From: Chrysemys picta bellii
Lineage: Eukaryota; Chordata; Testudines; Emydidae
Assembly: GCF_011386835.1 (NCBI RefSeq)
Contig: NC_088800.1
Location: 25,038,572 to 25,102,571 of the forward strand
Direction of reading: 5' to 3'
Length of the DNA: 64,000 nucleotides
Shown: positions 46,170 through 56,658 of the stretch, piece after piece
How the letters are laid out: every line of letters starts with the position of its first letter
Position numbering within the stretch: position 1 is the first letter of the stretch
Notes under the pieces: model-generated
What the model was told of the DNA's origin: nothing
What the model saw: only the letters and a program-made list of their open reading frames with translations
Databases searched by the model: none
Program-made: the position numbers and the translations under genes

Positions 46170-47018
46170 GATCCCAGTGCTAGCTATGGCGCCTGGTCTG
46201 AAAAAAGGCACGAAACTAGTATCTGACGGACCAGGGGAAGGAGGGAGGGCGGGCCGAGTGACGACATGGCGTACAGGTACAGGGAATTAAAATCAAGAAA
46301 GGTGGCTGTGCATCAGGGAGAAACACAAACAACTGTCACACAGAATGGTCCCCCCAAAGATTAAACTGAAAACCCTGGGTTTAGCAGGCCGTTGATTTGA
46401 CGGAGGGAGGGGGAAGCAAATGAATACAGAACAAATCTATTTTTTACATCTTAAGACGACGGTTCAGCATGACTGATAGCCCTCGGCATCTTCTGGGTGC
46501 TTGGCAGCAAATACTGGGCACTTGGCAGTTAGTGTACTACGATGGCCTTCAGGCCTATTGCACGATCTGCTGCTCAGGGAAGACTCTGCTAATGTGCGAT
46601 GATCCAACTTGTAATAGGACGGTTACCAGTCGTAATACACCATCTACTGCCAAAAGGCAAGGGGCTGGTGCAATGCAGCCCTACGGCTGCCAGCACCCAG
46701 ATCGCCGATGAAGGCTACCAGTCTACTGCACCGTCTACCGCCAAAAGGCAGTTAGCTGCTGCTGCTGTGTAGCAATGCAGTCCCACGTCTGCCGGCACCC
46801 AGATGACATATGGTGACGGTGAGCTGAGCGGGCTCCATGCTTGCCGTGGTATGTTGTCTGCACAGGTAACCCAGGTAAAAAGGTGCGAATCTATTGTCTG
46901 CCGTTGCTGTGACGGAGGGGGAGGGGCCTGACGACATGTACCCAGAACCTCCCGCGACACTGTTTTGCATCATCCGGGCATTGGGATCTCAACCCAGAAT
47001 TCCAATGGGCGGCGGAGA

Positions 47019-47051
47019 CTGTGGGATAGCTGTGGGATAGCTGTGGGATAG
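47019..47051. repeat. 11-bp tandem triplicate in the Harbinger end region
   Basis: CTGTGGGATAG occurs three times without mismatch, about 180 bp inside the right end of copy A. The opposite subterminal region holds the related word GAGCTATCCCACAG, so this may be an amplified transposase- or Myb-binding word. The binding role is inference. Confidence 0.9.
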
Positions 47052-47231
47052 CTACCCATAGTGCAATGCTCCGGAAGTCGACGCTAGCCTCGGTACTGTG
47101 GACGCGGTCCGCCGACTAGAGCACTTAGAACATTTTATGTGAGGACACACACAATCGGCTGTATACAACCGATTTCTATAAAACCGGCTTCTATAAATTC
47201 GAACTAATTTCGTAGTGTAGACATACCCTGA

Positions 47232-50200
47232 TATTGTACAGGCCAAAGCTGGCTCTTAACTTATTCATATTCTAAATAAATAGCAGTTGTCCCCACAATT
47301 ACTGCAAAACCTAGCTATTTTAGATCGTGGATTTGTAAACCCTATGTCTATTGCTAGGATTTTCTTTCATTTAATATATTTACTATCTGTTGCAAATAAA
47401 TAGCAAAGCATTTTACAAACTAGGTACAATTAGTACCAATTAAGTGCAACTTCCTCTAGGGCAGAGGCCAAAGTGGGACACTACATAACACTGCTGAAAT
47501 TTCTTGAGCATAAAGTAGTCAAAGTGCAGAAAAGTGAATAGATGGTGATCCTTTTTACTTGAAAAAGTTGTCTTTTATTCCTCTTGTACAATATATCTTT
47601 TTTGAAAGCAGTTTACACTCCTTAAGTGTGAGATAGAATGCTTATTAGAGGAAGATACAGCAGGCTTCCAGGCGTAAACATCACTTTTTGCCCATAGTTA
47701 ATTTTGATAACAGCTAACTGAAACGTTGCTGCCCCCTGGCAGCTGTTTTCCTTTCGAAACCAATCCAAAACAATTGCAAAAAATTCTCTCCAGACTGTCC
47801 CTCCCCCTTCTGGTGTAAAACAGGTGCTCTCTCTTAAATACTCCCCACCCCTGAAATCATGATATGCTGCTTCTTTTAGTCATACACCTTAAAGCAGGCA
47901 TACACTGGAACAATGTAATGCAAAAGTGCTTTGGAAAATTGACAGATTGCATGGCCTAGTAAACTAAGAGTCAGACAACCTCAGTTCAACTCCTGGCTCT
48001 GCCACTTACCAGTTGTATGACCTTGGGCATACTTCACCATGATTTCTGCATTTGTAAAATGGGAAATAATGACACCTCCCTTTGTAAAGGTCTTTGAGAT
48101 CTATGTCAGAGCAACAGCTTAGTTAGGCTGATACTTGTGGAAGAGGGTAGTTTTGTTTGGAGGGCAAGTTTTGTGATGGAGGGTTAACTGGTGGTGTATT
48201 AATTGTATTTTTAATTCATAGTTGTAATACCTAATGTATAAAATAAACCTGTTCTATATATTGAAATAAATCAAAATAAAACAAATAAAAGTTAAGTATT
48301 ATTTCTTAGACTGCTGCTATGCTGTAGGTACAACCCCTCCCCAAAATAGTTTTGAACATTTCACGAACCAGGTAACGTACTCAACTGCTTGGGAATATGC
48401 TGCAGTTTTCTATGATCTTTTCAACTATCTGCAGTGAGAGAGGGACTGGCACAACTACACACAAAGCCCTGTACACAGTTAAAGATAATTTATTAGATAC
48501 ATTAAACAGACTGTATATTCCCACCCCCAATCTCTTACACCATTTCCTGTTCAAAACTGAAAGCCTGGGTTTCAGAGGGTGCAAGCTACCTCACCCCTCT
48601 CATTGACAGAAGACTTAGCTATAAAGCCAAACAGGAGAGGCAAATTTTGAATCTCGATTTCACACCTCAAATAAGTTAAATGAGTCAAAATTAAGTTTTA
48701 CCATACAAAAGAATGCAACGCCAAGCTTAACAACAGCAAACTCTGGCCACTTCAATGATTTATTACTAGGGAATGCATTAAGGCACAGTGCAGGAGCATG
48801 TAGTTCGTCATAAGTCAAGAACAAAAAACAGACACGGATCATAGACAAAGCATCAGCAATGCCTTCAGTTTCCCCAAAACAATGGAACAAGATTCCAACA
48901 TTTCAGATAAATTCATTTGCCATCTTCCAATGATCTTGCTCAGAGCAAGACATAGCTCCAGCATATGATTTCAGTCCTTTCTAATTTCTTATCTGCCCAT
49001 GACAAGGTATACTCCAAGTCCAGGACTACCAGTGGTATCAACACACCAGCGGCCTAACAGTTGTCAAGTATTTTTGATTGGCCTCATGGTAAAGAAGAGT
49101 TTTAAAGAGGAACATGGAGGAGGATAATAGGAAATAGTTGTGTGCATGATTACAGGGAGCTCCCCCAAGTCTGAGGGGCAGCATGGAACTAAGGTGCTAG
49201 TTTGAAAATTTAACAAACGGGGGATGGAAAGTGGTAGCATGGGCCAATAGGAGGTGTGAATCAACACAGAATAAGAGATGACAGGTAGAGGGTGATAGAC
49301 TGAAGAGCCATGAAAGTGATAAGCAGTTTATATTTGATGTAATAGAGCAGAGGGAGCCAGGGGAAGAACCCAAAGAAGGCTGACATGGCTAAACAGATGA
49401 GAAAGGGGCAAGATTAAATTTCTCAAGGCATGAGGAGGTTACACTAACCAAGATGTGAGATGATGAGAACTTGGACAAGAGTTTTAGCTGTGTGGATGGA
49501 GAGGAAAGACCACATCTTAGAGATGTTATAAAGAAACAATTGACAAGATTTAGACATGCCCAGATGAAGGCCTAGAGAACAGTTCAAGTCAAAGAGGAAA
49601 CCCTCATTCACTTCCTCAGTCTGGGGTGCCATCTTGCTGATCTGATCAGGTCATTTTCCTTTATCAGTCTCCTTCAGGCTGGGCAGAGCTGGAGGGTGGT
49701 CTCATCCTGGTGCCTTGCAATGCAGTTAGTCTCCAGATCAGGTGAAAAGCATAGAGCGAGACACAGAGCGAGTACGCACAAGAAGAGAGGGGCGGGGGGG
49801 AGAGAATGGGGACGACCAAAAGGAACATAAGGAAAGACAGACCAGTATCTCGTGTATCAGACTGAGATCCTTGCTGGTCCAGTGATGTTGGTCAGGAGTC
49901 CTCATCAGTGCGATTGTTTAGACTCCCACTGATCAAGGCTCCCCAGTGAAGGACAGGCTCTGGGGTGGACAGAGACCTATTTTTCCCCACTCCCCACCCC
50001 CGTCTAATCCATCCTGTTGATCACCAAAGGCACTTTTTTGGGGGGGGGAGGGCAGATCCACAAGGGGGGGGACGACATGAGTGGACTATAATATCCCCTC
50101 ATTGTTCAATTAAATTTAACTCCCAATACACCAGTTTTGGTCTATTAATTTCCAAATTTCATTTGCCTCTTTACCAGTCATGATTATAACAGTCCATGAG

Positions 50201-51270
50201 CTGTATGAGTAGCCATTTACATTTGGGGGGGAAAAAAATTGTTTTTTGTCATCTTATTGTAACTTTTCTATCAACATGGATTGTTAAAGATTGTTGTAAC
50301 ATTTTATGAACTTTCATCCATTTGAACTCACAATTAAGATAGGCTTTCTACACTCCAGTTACTACAGCTATAATGATTACCTGAGCAGCCTCCATAGTTC
50401 TTTCTTGCCTAAAGAGCACATATCTACAGTTCTTTTATTCAGTCTGTATACCACCTGACCTGCAGCTGATCAGTGTACCACTCACCACCTGCCTGACCTA
50501 TTCCACTCCCTATTTTTCTGTCTCCTCATTTCACCTCCTATTAACCCACCAAAGAATCCAGCTGCCACTTCCTTCAGTCTTAGGAAGGGAACTGATTAAA
50601 AGTTAATAAATAATAATAAAATGTTATGAGTTGAGGGAAATACACTTTTCTTGTGATGTCCCAGTGGGATTCTATATGGACACCACCTGGATTTGAATTA
50701 AAATAGTTCTTCCAAGACAATTATGCTTTTAAAATTAATACTATGAAAGTGTGCACTGCTGTTTCACCCTAGCACCAGATTTTGTTTATTATGGTGACTG
50801 TTTTCAAATTCACATATACATCACCACAAATTTTGTGCTGAAGTAGTCTCCAAAGGGTGACGTCTTAGACTGCAACATTGACTCCTAAAGAGTCCCATCA
50901 AGTAGAACATTTAGAACCACAGTAGACAAGACATTATGAAATAGTTGGTAGGGAGCAATCCTGCACTGACAGTGAGGGATAGACTAATAAGCATACCTAC
51001 CACCGCCAAAACACTTAACATTTACTATCTAATCGCCACAATTCCCTGAGAGAAATCACAGGTAAGCATTAGCCCCACTTTAGTAACAATGAAACTGAGG
51101 TACAGAGAAGTCAGTGACTTGCCCCCCTTCTCTTCCCCCCCCCCCCAAAAAAAACAAAACAAACACACATAAGTCAGTGTCAGACTTGAAACTAGAACTT
51201 AGCAGGCCCTGACCCTTTCAGCCCTCTGCTCACACCATTAGGAAGCATCTCTCCCTAAAAGGCACTCCTC
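47232..51270. other. non-coding DNA between the two Harbinger copies
   Basis: Contains a MIR SINE (listed) and, near 49060-49640, a stretch (GCCATGAAAGTGATAAGCAG, GATGTGAGATGATGAGAACT) that resembles a dispersed LINE-derived repeat I cannot classify. At 51060-51130 there is MIR/L2-like wording (AACTGAGGTACAGAGAAGTC). A C-run lies near 51137-51147. No exon is recognised. Confidence 0.45.
47950..48110 (+). repeat. MIR SINE
   Basis: The core wording is clear: CATGGCCTAGTAAACTAAGAGTC-type start, CAACTCCTGGCTCTGCCACT, ATGACCTTGGGCA and TTGTAAAATGGGAAATAATG. An ancient tRNA-derived SINE present across amniotes. Confidence 0.85.
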
Positions 51271-51420
51271 TATGGGTATGCCTACACTACGGGATTAATC
51301 CGAATTTACAGAATTTAAATTTTGGAAACAGATTGTATAAAGTCGAATGTATGCGGCCACACTAAGCACATTAATTCAGTGGTGTGCGTCCATTTCTGGA
51401 GCGTTGCACTGTGGGTAGCT

Positions 51421-52569
51421 ATGCTGAACCAGACCCTGCAAAATCAGGTGGCGAGGAGTAGGCTACGGCAGCGCGGCGGCAAGAGTGATGAGGACATGGA
51501 CATGGAATTCTATCAAACCGCGGGCCCCGGTGCTTTGGAGATCATGATATTAATGGGGCAGGTTATAGCCGTGGAATCCTGATTCTGGGCCCGGGAAACA
51601 AGCACAGACTGGTGGGACCGCATAGTGTTGCAGGTGTGGGACTATTCCCAGTGGCTGCGAAACTTTCGCATGCGTAAGAGCACTTTCATGGAACTTTGTG
51701 ACTTGCTTTCCCCTGCCCTGAAGCGCCAGACTACCAAGATGAGAGCAGCCCACACAGTTGAGAAGCGAGTGGCGATAGCCCTGTGGAAGCTTGCAATGCC
51801 AGACAGCTACTGGTCAGTCAGGAATCAATTTGGAGTGGGCAAATCTACTGTGGGGGCTGCTGTGATGCAAGTAGCCAAAGCAATTACTGAGCTGCTGCTT
51901 CGAAAGGTAGTGACTCTGGGAAACGTGCAGGTCATAGTGGATGGCTTTGCTGCAATGGAATTCCCTAACTGTGGTGAGGCGATAGATGGAACCCATATCC
52001 CTATCTTGGCACCGGAGCACCAGGGTACCCAGTACATAAACCGCAAGGGGTACTTTTCAATGGTGCTGCAAGCACTTGTGGATCACAAGGGACATTTCAC
52101 CAACATCAACGTGGGCTGGCCGGGAAGGGTTCATGACGCTCGCGTCTTCAGGAACACTACTCTGTTTAAATGGGTGCAGCAAGGGACTTACTTCCCAGAC
52201 CAGAAAATAACCTTTGGGGATTTTGAAATGCCTATAGTTATCCTTGGGGACCCAGCCTACCCCTTAATGCCATGGCTCATGAAGCCATACACAGGCTGAG
52301 CAAGTGCAGAATGGTGGTAGAATGTGCATTTGGACATTTAAAAGGTCGCTGGCACTCATTACTGACTTGGTCAGACCTCAGCCAAACCAATATCCCCATT
52401 GTTATTGCTGTTTGCTCCACAATCTCTGCCTTGCTCCACTAAGGCAAATCACCTGGCTGCTGATTATGCGCAGCCAGACACCAGGGCGATTAGAAGATCA
52501 CACCAGGAAGCGCTGCGCATCAGAGAAGCTTTGAAAACCAGTTTCATGACTGGCCAGGCTACGGTGTGA
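51421..52569 (+). pseudogene. Harbinger DDE transposase, copy B (broken)
   Basis: Same protein as copy A: SRLRQRGGKSDEDMDMEF, a stop after MGQVIAVES where the family reads an Arg codon, then FWARETSTDWWDRIVLQVWD. The longest frame is 51625-52299, with EAIDGTHIPILAPEH (first Asp) and ILGDPAYPLMPWLMKPY (second Asp). Then ACAGGCTGA ends the frame. Compared with copy A about 36 bases between two ACAGGC words are lost here. The Glu region (SAEWW / VECAFGHLKGRW) follows in another frame, and a further deletion lies near 52430. It cannot encode a working transposase. Confidence 0.88.
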
Positions 52570-52861
52570 AAGTTCTGTTTGTTGAAAACCCGCCCCCTTG
52601 ATTGACTCATTCCCTGTAAGCAAACCACCCTCCCCCCTTAAATCACAGCTTGCTTTTAAAGGAAATAAAGTCACTATCGTTTAAAAATCATGTATTCTTT
52701 ATTAATTGATTATAAACATAGGGAGAGAACCGACAAGGTAACCCAGGTGGGGTTTGGGAGGAGGATAGGAGGGAAGTAAAAGGCCACTGAAAAAATTCAA
52801 TATAATGACAGCCTTTTGGTTGGGCTGTCCACTGGGGTGGAGTGGGAGGGTGCACAGAGCT

Positions 52862-52880
52862 TCCCCCCCCCCCCCCCCCG
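52862..52880. repeat. C-run
   Basis: About 19 consecutive C downstream of the copy B accessory gene. Confidence 0.9.
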
Positions 52881-52923
52881 TTCTTACACATCTGGGTGAG
52901 GAGGCTATGGAACATGGTGAGGG

Positions 52924-54732
52924 TTATACAGCAGCTGCAGCGGCACTCTTATCCTGCTGCTGTTCCTGAAGCTCCACCAGATACCGGAGCATGTCCGTTT
53001 GATCATGCAGCAGCCCCAGCATTGCAGCCTGCCACCTCTCATCTCGAGCGTCCCTCATGACCTCACATTCACTGACATCTTTCCTGTACTTAGATACCAT
53101 GTCCTTCCACTCATTCAAATGAGCTCTTTCATTGCAGGTGCATTCCATTATTTCCAAGAACATCTCGTCTCGCGTCCTCTTTCGCCGCCGCCTTATCTGA
53201 GATAGCCTTCGGGATGGAGGAGGGCGGCTTGAAAAATTTGCAGCTGCTGGAGGGATGGAAAAAAAGGAAAGAAGTTTTTCAAAAGATACATTTTACAGAA
53301 CAATGCTTATACTCTTTCATGGTGAACAACACTATTCACATGACATAGCACATGTGATTTCAGTACAAGGTCGCATTTTCCATCTTAATATTGAGTGCCT
53401 GTGGCTTTGCTGCTAGAGATCACAGACGCAGGTTCAGGCAACAGAATTCAGCTTGCATGCGGCCATGGTAAGCCATTGTCTTTCAGCTTCTGCGCCCTCC
53501 TTTCCCACATACCAAGCAAAGCCCGTTGAGTGCTGCGGTTTTCCTGTTAACCTTCAGCAGCAGAAAAACTAACCCCCGCCCCCGCATCCAATTCTCTGGG
53601 ATGATCGCTTTATCCCTCCCCCCACCGTGTGGCTGGTATCAGGGAAGATCCCTGCTAGCCAAAGGCGAAAAGCTCAGCGCCAATTCCACCCCACCCCCAC
53701 CACACTTGGCTAACTGCAGGGAAGGATTTCTTTTCAGCCACAGGCAAACAGCCCAGTAGGAACGGCCACCTCTGTCCCCTTAATTAAATTCCCGTATTTC
53801 AACCAGGTTACCATGAGCAATATCACTCTCCTGAGGATTACACAGCGAGATAAAGAACAGATGTTGCTTGAATGCCAGCAAACACTGGGACCATAAACTG
53901 CCAGGCTTTGTCATGCAATGATACCAGATTACTTGCTACTAGCATGGCGTGGTCAAGTGTCCTACCGTGGAGGACGGAATAAGGCTGCACTGCCCAGAAA
54001 CCTTCTGCAAAGGCTTTTGGAGTACCTCCATGAAGCTCTCCTGGAGATGTCCCTGGAGGATTTCCGCTCCATCCCCAGACACGTTAACAGACTTTTCCAG
54101 TAGCTGTACTGGCCGCAAATGCATCCCAAGTCCTCAGGGCAAATTAATCATTAAAAAACACTTGCTTTTAAACCATGTCTTATATTTTAAAAGGTAAACT
54201 CACCTGAGGTCCCTTCCATGGGGTCATGGTCTTGGATACTGGCTTGGGAGGGTAATTCAGTCAGGCTGAGAAAAAGATCCTGGCTGTTGGGGAGAATGGA
54301 GTGCTGTGTGCTCTCCGCAAGCTCGTCCTCCTCCTCCTCCGCCCTGTCCGCAGAATCCTCAGGTGTAGCTGATGAGATTATCCCCGCCTCAGAATCCACG
54401 GTCAGAGGTGGGGTAGTGGTGGCGGCCCCCCCTAGAATTGCATGCAGCTCAGCGTGGAAGCAGCACGTCTGCGGCTCTGACCCAGAGCGACCGTTTGCCT
54501 CCTTTGTTTTCTGATAGGCTTGTCTGAGCTCCTTGACTTTCATGCGGCACTGCTCTGAGTCCCTATTGTGGCCTCTCTCCATCATGCCCTTGGAGAGATT
54601 GTCAAAAGTTTTGCCATTTTGTCTTTTCGAACGAAGTTCTGCTAGCACTGAATCCTCTCCCCATATAGCGATCAGACCCAGTACCTCCCATACGGTCCAT
54701 GCTGGTGCTCTTTTTCGATTACTGGCCTGCAT
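52924..54732 (-). CDS. Harbinger Myb/SANT-like accessory protein, copy B (two exons, intact)
   Basis: Minus-strand gene with exon 1 54732-54204 (donor CTCAG|GTGAGT) and exon 2 53243-52924 (acceptor CCAGCAG). The junction keeps phase and the joined frame is 282 residues without a stop. Residues 6 to about 95 form the Myb/SANT-like domain (RKRAPAWTVWEVLGLIAIWG, MMERGHNRDSEQCRMKVKEL, CCFHAELHAILGG). An acidic linker (DRAEEEEDELAE) follows. The tail is basic (QIRRRRKRTRDEMF), then a helix with LLHDQTDMLRYLVELQEQQQ. It differs from copy A at many positions, so the two copies are not recent duplicates of each other, yet both frames are open. Confidence 0.82.
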
Positions 54733-55217
54733 GGTTACCTGTGCCGATGAGCTCTCTGTGGTCACCTGTGCTCTCCTGTGCTGGACAAATAGGAAATGAA
54801 ATTCAAATGTTCGCGGGGCTTTTCCTGTCTACCTGGCCAGTGCATCAGAGTTCAGATTGCTGTCCAGAGCAGTCACAATGGTGCACTGTGGGATAGCTCC
54901 TGGAGGCCAATACCATCGAATTGCGGCCACACTAACCCTAATTCGAAATGACAATATTGATTTTGGTGCTACTCCGCTCGTCGGGGAGGAGTACAGAAAT
55001 CCATTTTAAGAGCCCTTTATTTCAAAATAAATGGCTTCGTTGTGTGGACGGGTGCAGGGTTAATTCGATTTAACACTGCTAAATTCGAATTAAACTCATA
55101 GTGTAGACCAGGCCTATGTCTAATTTTCTACTTTTACAGCATGAAGGTTGTAACATGCTGTTAAAGAGCTAAGAAACTCAGTGGTGGGTCACACACACGC
55201 CACTCTCAGATCACACA

Positions 55218-56182
55218 TACACCTCTACCCCGATAAACACGGTCCTCTGGAGCCAAAAAAAAATCTTACCGCGCTATAGGTGAGACCGCGTTATATCGAA
55301 CTTGCTTTGGCCCCCCTGCTCCTTGTCCCGACCACCCCCTCCAGAGACCCCCCCCCATCCCTAATCACCCCCTACCCAACCCCCGTGCTCCCTGTACCCT
55401 GACTGCCCCAACCCCTATCCACACCCCCCACCCCATGACAGGCACTCATCGGCAGTGGTGGGAAGCGGAGCAGTCCAGCCCCAGCCCACTCCACTCCGGC
55501 AGCTCCCAGCCGCGGCGCTCCGCTTCCTGACGCCGGTGAGAGCAGGGTGGTTGGGGAGAGGACGCCCCCCCCGTACTCACCTGTGGCAGGAAGCAGAGCG
55601 CCGCAGCTGGGAGCTGGCGGAGTGGAGCGGGTTGGGGCTAGGCTTCTCTGCTTCCCACCGCTGCTGGTGAGTGTGGGGAGATTGGGGAAAGGACGTCCCC
55701 TGCACTTACCTGCGGCGGGAAGTAGAGCAACGTAGCCCCAGCCCGCTCCGCTTTCCTTGCCCCGGCCCCAGTAGTGTCGCTGGGGGGTGGGGAAAGGTCC
55801 CACACTCACCGACAGCAGTAAGTGGAGCAACCCAGCCCCAGCCCGCTCCACTCCGCCAGCTCCCAGCCATGGCACTCAGCTTCCCGCCACAGATGAGTAC
55901 GGGGAAGCGTCCTTTCCCCAACCTCCCGCTTCCGCTGCTGCTGGTGAGTGCAGGAGCAGCCCAGTCCCAGCCCGCTCCACTCCACCAGCTCCCAGCCATG
56001 GCGCTCAGCTTCCCGCCGCAGGTGAGTATGGGGGGGCGTCCTTTCCCCAACCTCCCTGCACTCACCGGTGGCGGGAAGCAGAGCACAGGGAGCTGACACG
56101 CTGATCCTCCAGAGCACTGCTTTACCGCGTTGTATACAAACCCATGTTATATCGGGTCACGTTATATCAGAGTAGAGGTGTA
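55218..56182. mobile_element. Tc1/mariner-like non-autonomous element with GC-rich expansion
   Basis: The left end TACACCTCTACCCCGATAAA is the inverse of the right end TATATCAGAGTAGAGGTGTA. TA at each edge fits Tc1/mariner target use. Subterminal words CCGCGCTATAGGTGAGACCG and GCGTTATATCGAAC reappear inverted on the right (TTACCGCGTTGTATAC). The middle (55480-56100) is a GC-rich repeat. No transposase is present. Confidence 0.8.
55490..56090. repeat. GC-rich minisatellite-like block, about 129-bp period
   Basis: GCCCGCTCCACTCC followed by CCAGCTCCCAGCCATGGC and TCAGCTTCCCGCC begins at 55841 and again at 55970, with a diverged earlier unit near 55493 and inverted-looking pieces around 55590-55660. 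Long open frames on both strands come from this composition. Confidence 0.75.
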
Positions 56183-56496
56183 CTACAAGTATGCTTTCTA
56201 TTCCCAATGGTGTTAGGACTAAGGGCAGAGTGACAGACCTAACTCTGAATTTGCATAAGACTAGAAACCTATAATTTTAAAGAAAAAGGTCAGTGGAATC
56301 AAATGCAATTCAATCAACGTATGTGCAGCTGGCCATCTAAGAAAACACCATATTTACATTAATTAAAAAGCATATTTATTCTTCACCAAGATAGTCTATT
56401 CTTCAAAAGAAATTGGTTTATGTTATTTTGTTTTTCTCTCGGAACAAAAGTTTAGTGTCCAAACCAATATCACCAAGCAGCTCCATGTAATCTCTG
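56183..56496. other. PIGBOS1 3' flank
   Basis: No repeat recognised. It probably includes the PIGBOS1 3' untranslated region. The minus strand has TTTATTTTGTT-type AT-rich words but I could not fix a polyadenylation site. Confidence 0.4.
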
Positions 56497-56658
56497 CTAT
56501 TCTTTCTTCTCTTCTAGTTCTGGTGCTTGCAGCTTTTCTTTTAATTTATTCTGTTTTCTGTGATATTGTTCAAATATTGGTTTATAGATGTAGAATCCTC
56601 CTGCAACTCCAAGGAGAGCCCCCAGAAAGATATGAGGTAATGGCAGTTTACCATACAT
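56497..56658 (-). CDS. PIGBOS1: PIGBOS1 mitochondrial outer-membrane microprotein
   Basis: A 53-residue protein read on the minus strand from ATG 56658 to TAG 56499-56497. In mammals PIGBOS1 is a roughly 54-residue outer mitochondrial membrane protein that contacts the ER protein CLCC1 and tempers the unfolded protein response. That role is known from the family and not visible here. The match is through the membrane segment and the part after it. Residues about 7-25 form one hydrophobic helix ending GVAGGFYIYKPIFEQY, then a charged tail (RKQNKLKEKL...LEEKKE). The mammalian protein has the same AGG-x-YI-x-x-P-x-FEQY core and lysine/glutamate tail. The coding sequence is in one exon, as in mammals. 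It lies on the opposite strand just upstream of PIGB, the expected position. The N-terminal few residues differ from mammals, but the start is the only ATG in frame. Confidence 0.93.
   Translation of the reverse strand: MYGKLPLPHIFLGALLGVAGGFYIYKPIFEQYHRKQNKLKEKLQAPELEEKKE

Larger units (their letters stand above)
42312..47228 (-). mobile_element. PIF/Harbinger transposon, copy A (nearly complete)
   Basis: A 4.9-kb element with ends GGCCTGGTCTCCACTACG and CGTAGTGTAGACATACCC, flanked by TGA (42309-42311 and 47229-47231). It carries two genes tail to tail: a two-exon Myb/SANT-like gene on plus (42697-44574) and a DDE transposase on minus (44869-46169). This two-gene plan is the standard Harbinger design, in which the Myb-like protein binds DNA and helps the transposase into the nucleus. 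The region 46210-47050 is non-coding subterminal DNA. Orientation is given as that of the transposase. Confidence 0.93.
51274..55114 (+). mobile_element. PIF/Harbinger transposon, copy B (opposite orientation)
   Basis: A 3.84-kb element with ends GGGTATGCCTACACTACG and CATAGTGTAGACCAGGCC, flanked by TAT (51271-51273 and 55115-55117). The gene plan equals copy A but is inverted: transposase on plus (51421-52569) and Myb-like gene on minus (52924-54732). It is shorter than copy A because intergenic parts are missing. Confidence 0.93.

Noticed and set aside
46469..46973. 80-residue frames in the right part of Harbinger copy A
   Set aside because: They lie in non-coding subterminal sequence with internal duplications (CTACTGCCAAAAGGCA and relatives). 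No domain.
55372..56117. Frames of 103-167 residues on both strands
   Set aside because: Artefacts of the GC-rich repeat units in the mariner-like element.
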